Part shown: positions 17,001 to 25,293 of the stretch, in pieces
Layout: the number at the start of each line of letters is the position of its first letter
Position numbering within the stretch: the first letter of the stretch is position 1
Source of the DNA: Trichocoleus desertorum NBK24
GTDB taxonomy: Bacteria > Cyanobacteriota > Cyanobacteriia > FACHB-46
Length of the DNA: 64,000 bases
Direction: 5' to 3'
Assembly (NCBI RefSeq): GCF_030409055.1
Contig: NZ_CP116619.1
Span: 591,628-655,627 of the forward strand
Made by a program: the position numbers and the translations under genes
Notes under the pieces: model-generated
Databases searched by the model: none
Told to the model about the DNA's origin: nothing
The model's input: only the letters and a program-made list of their open reading frames with translations

Positions 17001-17166
17001 TCCACAAGACGTTGCGGCTTATAAGCGCATCATTGATCAGATTAGGTTTGATACCCTCACTCCTACTCAAAAGCTTGCTTGTGCCCAGGCGCTAGAGCAA
17101 AAGGCCACTGAGCTGCGCCAAGACTCTGCCGAAGTCAATCGAGCTGCAAAAAATGACGTTTGGTAG
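16972..17166 (+). CDS. Small unknown protein, last gene of the long operon
   Basis: 64 residues, helical and polar (YKRIIDQIRFDTLTPTQKL). It overlaps the end of the coiled-coil gene in another frame and ends 10 bp before the convergent gene at 17177. Not recognised. Confidence 0.45.
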   Translation: MKMYNSNHIDPQDVAAYKRIIDQIRFDTLTPTQKLACAQALEQKATELRQDSAEVNRAAKNDVW

Positions 17167-17176
17167 GGCGATCGCA

Positions 17177-17707
17177 TTACCAGCGCCTATCCCGTTCCAG
17201 TCTCTGGATAGCGGCCTTCCAATACCACGCTTCAGGATGCCCCCCAGGCAAAACATTCTTTTCATAGAGCACCATGCTATGAGCTGCCCTGCGATCGCCT
17301 TGAAGCATCCCAATTAGTTGATTTTTGAGCCCTGGCAGTGAGCCAGCATATCGCTCAAAGGGGGGTGCCTCAACGGTCTCATATCCTCTAGTGCTTGAGC
17401 TTGCGCTGACCCCGGAACTTGAGGAGGCAGAGGGGGTCGGGTTGGTAATGATGATTTCTATTACTAGGGCTAAACCACCCGCAATGAGAATAGCTGACAA
17501 GAGTGAGACCCCATGAGACAGTAGAGCGGCACCCAGAGAAAGGGCACAAAGCAGCAGAAGGCCATGTCTAACCATGCGTTTCCTTGCTAAGCGCCGTGGG
17601 GCAGGTTTGATCCATCCCATTTCTCCTACCAAGGCATACAGTATCCAGCAAACTACGGCGGTGAAGGTGAGGGCAATCACGCTCACCAAAATCAATATCT
17701 CAAACAT
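17177..17707 (-). CDS. Membrane protein with a short cyanobacterial C-terminal motif
   Basis: 176 residues. Membrane segments at about 2-25, 50-65 and 67-85, a Ser/Pro-rich linker, then LKNQLIGMLQGDRRAAHSMV and WYWKAAIQRLERDRRW at the end. That L..LL.GD...A....  WY..KAI..L.RDR pattern occurs at the end of many small cyanobacterial proteins. The neighbour at 17818 has a similar N-terminal span and a worn version of the same tail, so the two are likely paralogues. A hairpin sits upstream at 17736-17763. Confidence 0.6.
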   Translation of the reverse strand: MFEILILVSVIALTFTAVVCWILYALVGEMGWIKPAPRRLARKRMVRHGLLLLCALSLGAALLSHGVSLLSAILIAGGLALVIEIIITNPTPSASSSSGVSASSSTRGYETVEAPPFERYAGSLPGLKNQLIGMLQGDRRAAHSMVLYEKNVLPGGHPEAWYWKAAIQRLERDRRW

Positions 17708-17817
17708 GGGAATGCTGATGGTAGTAGTGCAAGCCTCTCTTAGATTCTTCTGAGGGAGGCTTTATTCATGTTTCCCGTGATGGTGCGAGTGCTCCCCCGA
17801 TTCATTAGAGAAATTGT

Positions 17818-18138
17818 TTAGTAACGGCCACGTTGAATCTCATAAATCACTTTTTCAAAACACTGATTTAAAGACTTATCAGGGTTAGCTTGAATCGTTT
17901 GGTTAATTAGGTTAGTCGCTGTAGCTTGGTCGTAATTCAATAGATCCAATAACTCAGAGGCGAGTTGCTTGGTCACTCGTTCATTGAATAGCCGTTTTTG
18001 ATAAGACGTTAGCTGTCGTATGGTTCGCCGTTTGGGGCGAGGGCGAGGTTGCGGCTTGATGGAAGCTATGAGCAAAACGACAATGAGGCAGGTGAAGGCA
18101 AAGGCGATCGCGATTGCCCAAATTAGCATTTCAATCAT
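17818..18138 (-). CDS. Small membrane protein, paralogue of its left neighbour
   Basis: 106 residues: an N-terminal membrane span (MLIWAIAIAFAFTCLIVVLL), a basic stretch, and a C-terminal helix pair with LLDLLNYDQATATNLI and CFEKVIYEIQRGRY, a variant of the tail in the gene at 17177. The intergenic DNA upstream also resembles that before the neighbour (hairpin, then TTTCCCGTGATG), so gene and leader were probably duplicated together. Confidence 0.6.
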   Translation of the reverse strand: MIEMLIWAIAIAFAFTCLIVVLLIASIKPQPRPRPKRRTIRQLTSYQKRLFNERVTKQLASELLDLLNYDQATATNLINQTIQANPDKSLNQCFEKVIYEIQRGRY

Positions 18139-18235
18139 AGGAAATAGGAATACTGACGAGTAGTTAAAAGCCCTCTCTAGATTTTTCTGGGAAGAGCTTT
18201 ATTTATGTTTCCCGTGATGCTGCGATCGCTCCCCC

Positions 18236-18262
18236 AAAAAATAAGCCCTCGCTGTGGAGAGC
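18236..18262 (-). terminator. Terminator after the leftward membrane gene at 18287
   Basis: On the minus strand a G:U-containing stem (GCTCTC...GAGGGC) is followed by TTATTTTTT. It belongs to a recurrent intergenic motif of the element in which a hairpin plus T-run lies next to GCGATCGC. Confidence 0.65.
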
Positions 18263-18286
18263 AAGCATCAAAACTAGCTACCATTT

Positions 18287-18910
18287 CTAGGGATTCGGCT
18301 CTGAGTTTAAGTTTCTTCGTAACTGATTCAACTCTGCCTCTAGTGGATCAATTTGAGCAGTAGGCTGCGTTGTCCGAGTAGCAGGCGAAGCAGTGCGCCG
18401 TTGTTTGCGGTTGGAGCGACGGCGACGGACTAAGTAATCGTATTGGTATAAGTAAGCAGCCGAAACAAATAAAACCACTGTTGCAAAGGTTGTTTGCGCT
18501 TCTGGAAGCGGTGGGCAGACAACCTCATCAGCAAATATGGCGCATTGCATGAAGGGAATTAGAGTGACTAGTCCAGCCGCTATTGATACGACCATCACAA
18601 TCAAGGCAGTTAACCCTTCTTTTAAGCTGGCGGGGCTAGGCAACCACTGAGGCCAACGAGCAGGCGCTTTCCGCCAAATCAAGTTATGGGTATAAGCAAC
18701 TAGTAGAAATGGGGCCAAAAAGCCTGCTAATCCTAGAAGTATGAAGGGAACAACATTCCCGGATATAGCGGACATTGCAAGTCCCCAAAAACCTGTAAAT
18801 CGTAGGCTAACCATTAGAAAAGCTATCAGCATCATGATTAAGAATGCTCTGGCCCAGGAACTGGGGTAGGGAAACCAAGCAGGCCACCACGATCTTGATT
18901 TTTTACTCAT
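18287..18910 (-). CDS. Four-span membrane protein
   Basis: 207 residues from the ATG at 18910 (MSKKSRSWWPAWFPYPSSW). An upstream start at 18943 would read through a terminator-like hairpin and is unlikely. There are four hydrophobic segments; the phrases WWPAWFPYPSSWARAF and RWPQWLPSPASLKEGL recur before spans 1 and 3, so the protein is an internal duplication of a two-span unit. The tail is basic, then polar. Its start codon is preceded directly by a hairpin and seven T residues, as is the divergent gene at 19118. Confidence 0.6.
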   Translation of the reverse strand: MSKKSRSWWPAWFPYPSSWARAFLIMMLIAFLMVSLRFTGFWGLAMSAISGNVVPFILLGLAGFLAPFLLVAYTHNLIWRKAPARWPQWLPSPASLKEGLTALIVMVVSIAAGLVTLIPFMQCAIFADEVVCPPLPEAQTTFATVVLFVSAAYLYQYDYLVRRRRSNRKQRRTASPATRTTQPTAQIDPLEAELNQLRRNLNSEPNP

Positions 18911-18933
18911 AAAAAAAGCTCGGTCTACCGAGC
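18911..18933 (-). promoter_or_regulatory. Hairpin + T7 touching the start codon of the gene at 18287
   Basis: On the minus strand GCTCGGT-AG-ACCGAGC is followed by seven T residues and then directly ATGAG. It has the form of an intrinsic terminator with the start codon at its 3' foot. The divergent gene at 19118 has the same arrangement. Confidence 0.65.
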
Positions 18934-19094
18934 CTATAGGCATGCAGTTTAAAGATGCCCATTACAGGGCGATCGCTCTCGTCAAAAAATAAGCCCTTTG
19001 GTACAAGAGTTAATGTTACAAACTGGATAACCACCCCCATGAAATGAGGGAGCGATCGCTTTACTCTGGGCACGCTAAGGGTGCACGTGTCTAG

Positions 19095-19117
19095 GCTCGG
19101 TCAACTGAGCTTTTTTT
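19095..19117 (+). promoter_or_regulatory. Hairpin + T7 touching the start codon of the gene at 19118
   Basis: GCTCGGTCAACTGAGC is followed by TTTTTTT and ATGAG. It is an inverted near-copy of the structure at 18911-18933. No Shine-Dalgarno sequence is free between the hairpin and the ATG. Confidence 0.65.
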
Positions 19118-19531
19118 ATGAGAAATTGGTTCGCATCTTCCAAAATCCTTTCTGTTACTGCCCTCTTGGGTTTGAGTATCCTTGTCTGTGGTAGTGCCCG
19201 TAAGCAGTCTTCTACGCTGGTCATTTGGAACGACTCACCAGCAACACTAATCGTGGATCTGACGCAACGGCAAACAGGCCAGAAGTACAAGATAAAAGTT
19301 AAGCCTTGCCCAAAGTGCCAACACTACGTTGCGCTTAGCCCCCTTACCTGCGAGAAAAAAGGGACGGTTGGGAGTTATGCCTTTGCTCCTGGAACCTACG
19401 ACGCGAAAGTAACCTTTAGTGACAGGACGGTTCCTCCGAGTGAGGATGAGTTTGTCCTAGAAAGTGACACGACTCACATGCACTGCTTCTCAATCGTCAC
19501 ACAAATGCTCCTAGTACCTGGCATTCGATAA
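19118..19531 (+). CDS. Probable exported small protein
   Basis: 137 residues. N-terminal basic-hydrophobic signal-like segment (ILSVTALLGLSILVCGSARK) with a Cys that could be a lipobox-like site, although the context is not canonical. The body is beta-rich with the Cys pair CPKCQHY, a further CEKK and a C-terminal Cys; it resembles no family I know. Divergent from the membrane gene at 18287, with which it shares the unusual hairpin/T7 leader. Confidence 0.55.
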   Translation: MRNWFASSKILSVTALLGLSILVCGSARKQSSTLVIWNDSPATLIVDLTQRQTGQKYKIKVKPCPKCQHYVALSPLTCEKKGTVGSYAFAPGTYDAKVTFSDRTVPPSEDEFVLESDTTHMHCFSIVTQMLLVPGIR

Positions 19532-19669
19532 GCGATCGCTCCCGTAAAAAAACAACCCCACTGATTGGGGGGCAAGTGCTACAAACTGGGCGATCACTCC
19601 CCTGTTGCCCCTGTACGCCATTTCCTGACAGAATCCGGGCACTCTGAGCGCAGAGATGAAGGCAGGCTC

Positions 19670-19891
19670 ATGACGATTCAGTGGAGACGGGTTTTGATAA
19701 CGATCGCTCTAGGCAGCGGAGCGGTAATTTTACTCTCACCGTTGGCGGTATATGGGCTGCATCGTTACCGAGTTCATGCGGCTGGTGGAGTTTGGTGCTT
19801 TCGTGCTCTTGCAGATGGTCGAGAGCAGATTTTGTATGGGGAGGTTGACTGCGAATTGGCTTCTAAGGGTGTTTTTTCTTCGCCCCCATAG
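19670..19891 (+). CDS. Small single-span membrane or exported protein
   Basis: 73 residues from the ATG at 19670 (AAGGCAGG upstream); a longer form from 19565 lacks a plausible ribosome site. One hydrophobic span (VLITIALGSGAVILLSPLAVYGL) and a short outer domain with two Cys (GGVWCFRAL, EVDCELA). Not recognised. Confidence 0.5.
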   Translation: MTIQWRRVLITIALGSGAVILLSPLAVYGLHRYRVHAAGGVWCFRALADGREQILYGEVDCELASKGVFSSPP

Positions 19892-19999
19892 GGCGGTCAA
19901 TCTCTTGAGTTACCTATAGACTTCTCAGAAAATACAATCAAAACTTACTGTGCTTTGAGCTTCAATTTCTAATTTTATTGGTTAATATTACCAAGTAAT

Positions 20000-21640
20000 T
20001 TATACTTTTAATCCGTCATCATCAAGTTTTTTAATTGCCTTACTCAAATAATTTTTAATTAGTAATCTGAGAGAAAATCCACTAACTTTCCCTTTTCTGT
20101 TTTCAGCCTCTTTTTGCAACAAGTTCTGAACAGATTTTAGCCAATCTCGTTCTTCAGCCAGGATTTTATTGGTGTTGTCAAATTCATAGCGATCGCTTAA
20201 GGCAAAAAAAACCTGTCTCATATCTGAAAAGCCCATTAATAATAATTGATCAACAAAAGCACATGGCTCAATGTATTTAAGTATAGGAATCTTATAATAC
20301 TTCAAAGCTGGCATATCCTCAGAGGTTGAGCTGGCTGAACAAATCATTCTATAAAAACTTTGAACATTGTTTTTCATGGTAACGAGTAAATCTTGGCCAA
20401 TAACAGGCATACTCTCAACTCTTGCCAATTCCTGAACCTCAACAATATAAGATGAAAACTCATCAAACTCTTTAAATTCTTTCCCTTGAAAGGAAAGACC
20501 TTTATAGCCACCAAACATACTTTCAATAGTTGATAGGGGAAGAAGGCTAAGCTGATTACTATCCTTCAAATAATCAATATAAAACTTTGAATTCTCTAGT
20601 ATCTCGCTTCGACTCTTAGAGTAAACTTCAGCTTCGGAAAATATTAAAAATAATCCAAAAATATGCTTGATCACTCCAATATCAGTAAATTCTTTAGCAG
20701 CATACTGCAACTCAATTTCATTGATCACATCATTAAACTCATCATCAGAAAGATAAGAAAAGTGCCATAGTTTAATCCAGCTAGGCGTATTCTCATCCTG
20801 AAAATACTTACTGTTTAATAAAGACTGCTTCAATTCCTGTGTATCTATAACTCCTTTGTCAAAGAATGTTTGCCACCATACTGCACTTGGAAATGGATCA
20901 GATAAATCTACATCATATCTACTAAATAATTCTTGGAGTAAATTCTTTTCTTTACCGCTTTTTTCTTCACTATTTTCTTCTAAATTCGATATTGAACTTT
21001 GATTCCAGCGAACTGACCCGCTAAGTTCAGATAGATATTCTTCCCGTAGTTTACTTATATCTTCTGGACGTATATTTGCACGTTTGATTTCAATAGAGAA
21101 AGCCATAAGTACTTGTAAGATTTCTTGTAGAATTTCCGATCTTCCTTTCACCTTTTCAGGCAACAACTCAAAGATTCTCTCAAAATCTAAAACAATTTGA
21201 TTCAGATTTCTTAGATTTTCGTATTTAGCTCTGCCATACAATTTTTTTATCAATTCACTGTTGTTTGATAAAAGTACCTGGACCTTTGAATCTTTAACTC
21301 CCATAATAAAGTTTTCCAATGCACCTTCAAAGTCAAGAAATATATTAAAAGTCTTTCCTATTAGCTTCTCTTTGATGATTTTGTATTTATCATTTTCCGG
21401 TATCGCATCTTCATTTGCAATGAGAATCGCTTTTAATCCTTGATGTTCGACAAAGTAGTTGATATAGCCTAATATTTTGTCAATCTCTAAATTACAACGC
21501 TCTAAGTCATCAAATATTAAAACGCTTTTATCAGTATTTTTTAGATATTCAGGAAGGTTGATTTCAGGGATTTGAGAGTTTATTGTTGTTTCATCTTTTC
21601 CATCATTATTAAAATCAATCTTTAGGCCAGTTTTCAGCAA
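20000..21640 (-). CDS. Truncated KAP-like P-loop NTPase
   Basis: 546 residues beginning just before a Walker B-like strand (SVLIFDDLERC), followed by YINYFVEHQGLKAILIAN, the order seen in KAP-family NTPases. The Walker A loop that should lie ~100 or more residues earlier is absent, and the DNA before 21640 holds no ORF supplying it. The gene is therefore probably a 5'-truncated relic or a degenerate member. The Lys/Asn/Ile-rich composition and AT-rich DNA contrast with the neighbours, pointing to separate acquisition. KAP NTPases occur in several phage-defence systems; that role is only a possibility. Confidence 0.65.
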   Translation of the reverse strand: MLKTGLKIDFNNDGKDETTINSQIPEINLPEYLKNTDKSVLIFDDLERCNLEIDKILGYINYFVEHQGLKAILIANEDAIPENDKYKIIKEKLIGKTFNIFLDFEGALENFIMGVKDSKVQVLLSNNSELIKKLYGRAKYENLRNLNQIVLDFERIFELLPEKVKGRSEILQEILQVLMAFSIEIKRANIRPEDISKLREEYLSELSGSVRWNQSSISNLEENSEEKSGKEKNLLQELFSRYDVDLSDPFPSAVWWQTFFDKGVIDTQELKQSLLNSKYFQDENTPSWIKLWHFSYLSDDEFNDVINEIELQYAAKEFTDIGVIKHIFGLFLIFSEAEVYSKSRSEILENSKFYIDYLKDSNQLSLLPLSTIESMFGGYKGLSFQGKEFKEFDEFSSYIVEVQELARVESMPVIGQDLLVTMKNNVQSFYRMICSASSTSEDMPALKYYKIPILKYIEPCAFVDQLLLMGFSDMRQVFFALSDRYEFDNTNKILAEERDWLKSVQNLLQKEAENRKGKVSGFSLRLLIKNYLSKAIKKLDDDGLKV

Positions 21641-21726
21641 CTTGATTAAAAGAATTAGGCTAAGTAACTCCTTGAATAATACTCATGGATAAAAGAATTT
21701 TTTATTAAATTAAGATAGTTCCCTCC

Positions 21727-21755
21727 AAAAAATAAGCCCCCCTGAACCAGGGGGA
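21727..21755 (-). terminator. Terminator of the leftward translocase operon
   Basis: On the minus strand CCCCTGGTTCAGGGG forms a strong stem and is followed by GCTTATTTTTTGG, about 30 bp after the stop of the 21783 gene. Confidence 0.8.
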
Positions 21756-21782
21756 CGGTGCGGACGATTGAACGTAACGGAA

Positions 21783-22562
21783 TTATGCGACTCTCTCTAG
21801 TTGAGAGCGTCTGAGGTTCTGTTGAGCAAGAAAGGCGATGTAGCCCTTGCAGTTCTTGATGCTGCCGTAGCCCTTGAGCTCCAAATCTCGACAGATTTGC
21901 TTCATTTTGGTGAAAGTTAATTTCCCCGATTGGACTAGGTTTTCAAGTTCTTCTTGGCTCACAATATCCTCGGCCTCTGGGGTTGGCCCCGTGTCTCCTT
22001 CGGTCAGAATTGCTTCTGGTTCCTCTGGCTGTGCCTCACTCGTTTCCAAGGTTGGCTCTACACTGGACTCCTCCACCGTTGCAGATGCAAGAATTGCTTC
22101 TTCCTCTACGTTGCGGTGTGTGGCGTCTTCCGGTTGGGGCTCCTCCGTGGGGTCTGATTCCTCTGGCTGCTGGGCTTCCGGTTTGCTTACGGCTTGGGGA
22201 AACAAGGCGTAAACTTTCGCTTTCAGGCGTTCCGGTTGTTGGGCAACTGATTGGGGTTTCGTCGCCACTACGGGGGGTTGTGGTGCTTCTTCCGGTTGAG
22301 TGGGCTCTACTACTTCGAGAACTGCGGGCAGTTCCTTGGCGGTGGGAGCTTCCACACTGGCTTCCCTGAGCTGGAAGGATTGCTGGAGCTGGCGAAAGAC
22401 GTGATAGCCTGCCAGTCCGAGAATCGCTAACGCCGTTGTCAGCAATGCTGGTATGACCAGAGCGCTGAGCAGTAGGGCAGTTACTTTGAGTGCGAGGGCA
22501 GAGATGCTGCCGAACGCAGCGAGTAACAGGGTGGATTTGATGAGTCGTGTGTAGTTAGACAT
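21783..22562 (-). CDS. Membrane protein with acidic Pro/Glu linker and C-terminal SAP-like domain
   Basis: 259 residues. Two hydrophobic spans at about 12-50, then ~150 residues of Pro, Glu, Val and Thr low-complexity linker. The compact C-terminus (SGKLTFTKMKQICRDLEL, then GYGSIKNCKGYIAFL) resembles a SAP/Rho-N-like helix-turn-helix seen in DNA-binding proteins. A membrane-tethered DNA-binding arm next to an FtsK/HerA-type ATPase would suit DNA recruitment to a pump. Function not established. Confidence 0.6.
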   Translation of the reverse strand: MSNYTRLIKSTLLLAAFGSISALALKVTALLLSALVIPALLTTALAILGLAGYHVFRQLQQSFQLREASVEAPTAKELPAVLEVVEPTQPEEAPQPPVVATKPQSVAQQPERLKAKVYALFPQAVSKPEAQQPEESDPTEEPQPEDATHRNVEEEAILASATVEESSVEPTLETSEAQPEEPEAILTEGDTGPTPEAEDIVSQEELENLVQSGKLTFTKMKQICRDLELKGYGSIKNCKGYIAFLAQQNLRRSQLERVA

Positions 22563-22682
22563 CGTGGTTTCTCCTATTGGTTGCAGGTGTTGGTTAACCG
22601 TGCCGCCCTGGAGAGAGGGCTTATCTCAGTTTGTCAGTGTCTTAGTGTCTCGCTTCTAAGGTCGTGGACCTGGATTGAGTGT

Positions 22683-24080
22683 CTAAGTGTCTGACTCCCT
22701 AAGCTCGTCTGACGATGAATTAATTATCGTCAAATACTTTTCTCGCGCTTTACCGTAGCGCTTACCTCCGCCCTTGGTGGCTTTCCAGACTTCAAAGATG
22801 ATCTGGTTCTGGGGCATGCCCTGGCGTTGGAGGTTCAAAACTTTTTCGACTGCCCAAGGCTCTGTTTTTGCAGCGAATGGGTCAGCAATAGACTCTGAGT
22901 TCTGGGAAGGTTCGGAACCGTGGAACTCTAGCTCTAGCATGCGGTTCAGCTTGCGAACCATATCAGGTTCTACAAGGTTCGCAGTAGGTTCGGAACCACT
23001 TGGAACCGTGCTGGAACCTTCCTGAACCGAGGGAAGAACTGCAACGGAACTGGGCTGAACCAAGTGCTTTGTCGTGGCAAAGGTGAGGGGTGAGGGATGA
23101 AGGGGTTTGAGGTTAGCCGGGGGCAATCCCTTTTTAAATTGGGGGTAGTGGCCGTGGGTGGGGTGGATGCTGACATCTTCTCCCACTAGGCAGGGGAATC
23201 CTTGCTGCTTCAGCCGCTGCAACACGGTGCGATCGCTCAAGTTTTTGGCGTACTTGAGCGCAACTTTGTGCAGGCGGATTAGCAGATAGTTTTCTAGGAA
23301 ATCGCCTTTGCCTTCTAGTCCTAGTGCCTTGGTATTACCTGACTGTGAGCAGAACATGCAGAGCATGTTGAACTTGCGCGACTCGGAACCAAAGCGCAGT
23401 AAGAAGCGATCGGCGACATCGAGGGAGTTTTGCTGGCAGTAGGAACGGACAGCGGGCCACTCGTCACAGACCACAACGACTGGATCGAGTTTTTCTTTAC
23501 GACGGCGTTTTGGCCCTCGGTTGTCTAGCTCAGTGAGCAGCAGTTCTAGTTGTTCGGCAATGCCTTCGTAGCTGCTGACTACAGGCAAGCCGCCCCAGGT
23601 GTCGCCGTCGTCGTGGGGGTCTAACACTAGAATCTGGGTTTCGCCCATGAGGTTGATGATGTATTTAGCGACGCTAGATTTGCCGCTGCCACTGTTACCT
23701 AAGAGGGCAATGCCTACGGCCTCGTCTAAGATGCTGTCGAAGTTGTAGGTTTCGGGTAGTACTTCTGCTTCTACGGTGGTGACGGTGGCGTTAACTGGAT
23801 TCATCAGCTTGTACAGGCGGTTTTGGTAGCTCTGGGCTGAGATGTCTGACCAATCTTGCAAGCGATACTCGGCATCTTTAGCGGCGCTGCTGGCGAGGGC
23901 TCCCACGACGGTGAAGGCAGTCCCTAGCCCCGCGCCCCCTAGCTTGAGCCAAGGGGAACGGGTAGCCAGCATCATTCCCGCGCAGAACGGTAGAGCCGCG
24001 ATCGCGCACCAAGTAGCGAGGGTGTTGCGCCGTTTGGTTTCGAGCAGCAGTTGGAGTTCAGTGGGGTGGATGTCTGGCAT
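22683..24080 (-). CDS. Membrane-anchored FtsK/HerA-superfamily ATPase
   Basis: 465 residues from the ATG at 24080, which overlaps the upstream gene's stop (TAATG); the longer form from 24185 lies inside that gene. Two membrane segments at about 20-60. The ATPase core has Walker A GNSGSGKSSV near residue 143, ILVLDPHDDGD as in HerA/TraG-type proteins, Walker B VVVVCDEW and the MFCSQSGNTKALGL segment. The C-terminal ~90 residues (MPQNQIIFEVWKATKGGGKRY) are a helical DNA-binding-like tail. The family pumps DNA or, in viruses, packages genomes. It could move or partition this element; no relaxase accompanies it. Confidence 0.8.
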   Translation of the reverse strand: MPDIHPTELQLLLETKRRNTLATWCAIAALPFCAGMMLATRSPWLKLGGAGLGTAFTVVGALASSAAKDAEYRLQDWSDISAQSYQNRLYKLMNPVNATVTTVEAEVLPETYNFDSILDEAVGIALLGNSGSGKSSVAKYIINLMGETQILVLDPHDDGDTWGGLPVVSSYEGIAEQLELLLTELDNRGPKRRRKEKLDPVVVVCDEWPAVRSYCQQNSLDVADRFLLRFGSESRKFNMLCMFCSQSGNTKALGLEGKGDFLENYLLIRLHKVALKYAKNLSDRTVLQRLKQQGFPCLVGEDVSIHPTHGHYPQFKKGLPPANLKPLHPSPLTFATTKHLVQPSSVAVLPSVQEGSSTVPSGSEPTANLVEPDMVRKLNRMLELEFHGSEPSQNSESIADPFAAKTEPWAVEKVLNLQRQGMPQNQIIFEVWKATKGGGKRYGKAREKYLTIINSSSDELRESDT

Positions 24081-24499
24081 TAAAGATTCAGGGCTAGGAG
24101 AACGCCAATCAGCACACACAGGTAGTGGTAGAACATCAAGCCCCGACCGTTGGGGACGTTCTGAGCCACAAACTTGAATAGCCAAGCCGCTGCAACCAAG
24201 GCGATCGCCCCCACGACGAGGAAGGGAATCAGGTCAGCAGTCCCCCACCAAAGTGGAGAGCTGGTGACGATGACTCCCACCACTACGGATGTGGGGAAGA
24301 TGCGAAAGCTGATTTGTAGTAGCATGTCTCTCGGTCTGGCAGGGGGAAAGAGCAGGTTTAGCCAGTGCCATTGGCTTTCCATCACGGGATGCTGACGGTT
24401 GCTCTGGACGGTGACGGTCTTGGCGGTGGGACGGATGAGGTCTCCCAGGTCGGAGCCTTGGAGAATGATTTTGCTTTGGTCGTGGGGACTATCGGGCAT
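24080..24499 (-). CDS. Membrane protein coupled to the translocase gene
   Basis: 139 residues with membrane spans at about 68-88, 90-108 and 120-138 after a polar N-terminus. Overlaps the next gene by one base (TAATG) and the upstream gene by 11 bp. Probably a partner of the ATPase in the envelope. No family recognised. Confidence 0.6.
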   Translation of the reverse strand: MPDSPHDQSKIILQGSDLGDLIRPTAKTVTVQSNRQHPVMESQWHWLNLLFPPARPRDMLLQISFRIFPTSVVVGVIVTSSPLWWGTADLIPFLVVGAIALVAAAWLFKFVAQNVPNGRGLMFYHYLCVLIGVLLALNL

Positions 24500-24671
24500 C
24501 TTTGACGGCCTCCCGGTAAACTTGATAGTCCCGTGCGGTCTGTTCTAGTTGCTGTTTTTGGGCTTCGAGCTTGATGTATTTAGGGCTCAGGGCAGTGAGC
24601 AGATCGGCTGCTGTAGGTGCGACGATTGCAGCCGCTGCCGCTAAGCAAACGATGAATGCAAGGTCTTTCAT
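24489..24671 (-). CDS. Small single-span membrane protein
   Basis: 60 residues: signal-like or anchoring span (FIVCLAAAAAIVAPTAADLL) and a charged helical tail (QKQQLEQTARDYQVYREAV). Sits in the translocase operon with overlapping ends. Not recognised. Confidence 0.55.
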   Translation of the reverse strand: MKDLAFIVCLAAAAAIVAPTAADLLTALSPKYIKLEAQKQQLEQTARDYQVYREAVKDAR

Positions 24672-24745
24672 GGCTTCTAGTGCAAATTTTTGGCATGGGA
24701 AAGAAGGGCGATCGCTTGAGAGGAGAGCTGCGATCGCCCGTGGAA

Positions 24746-25015
24746 TTATTCGACTGGCTTGTTCAGCTCAGCAATGAGAGCATCAGCCGCATTGACGGCA
24801 AGTTCAGCATTGTGGGGGCCGTCTGCGAAAGTTGTGCTAGCCATGAGTCCCTGAAGGGCGATCGCGGCAAAGTACTCACGCTTGGTTAGGCCAGTGGCAA
24901 TGATTTCGCCGTCGTAGAGGGGGAAGACGGAGAGGTTTTCTTCTTTGGCTAGCAATATCTTCCTTGCTGCCTCTCGCATTCCCTGTAATCGTTGCTTTAC
25001 GGTGTAGGGCATCAC
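24746..25015 (-). CDS. Unknown small protein of the translocase operon
   Basis: 89 residues, soluble, Ala-rich. The start overlaps the stop of the upstream gene (ATGA), so it is coupled to it. No motif recognised. Confidence 0.55.
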   Translation of the reverse strand: MMPYTVKQRLQGMREAARKILLAKEENLSVFPLYDGEIIATGLTKREYFAAIALQGLMASTTFADGPHNAELAVNAADALIAELNKPVE

Positions 25016-25293
25016 TGCTGCCCTCCCTGGTCTTGCTGTTGCAGCTCAAATAGGAACTGCTCAAACCTGCGGGGGGCTAGGTGCTGGAATGATTTCAGCC
25101 GATTCCACTCATGGAAGAGGTTTCGCAAGCTGGACTCTAGCTCAGCAAGGGGGCGGGTTTGGGCTCCAGTGTTCGCTTGAGAGTCTTGCAGCATTCGGCT
25201 GACGGAGAGCAGGATGAGCTGAAACTCAAAATCGCTCACTTCCAACAAGCACTTGTCTTCATTTAAGGCTGAGGAGGGGAATGCCTTAATCAT
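25012..25293 (-). CDS. Unknown small protein of the translocase operon
   Basis: 93 residues from the ATG at 25293, which has GGAGGGCAGC just upstream and overlaps the preceding gene by 8 bp; a 116-residue form from 25362 lies deeper in that gene. Helical, soluble, Gln-rich end (LFELQQQDQGGQQ). Both this and the previous product end in a similar Gly-Gln-Gln run. Not recognised. Confidence 0.5.
   Translation of the reverse strand: MIKAFPSSALNEDKCLLEVSDFEFQLILLSVSRMLQDSQANTGAQTRPLAELESSLRNLFHEWNRLKSFQHLAPRRFEQFLFELQQQDQGGQQ

Noticed and set aside
8870-17166. Call of a complete prophage
   Set aside because: No terminase, portal, capsid, protease or lysis gene could be recognised; the tail-like hints are too weak for this call.
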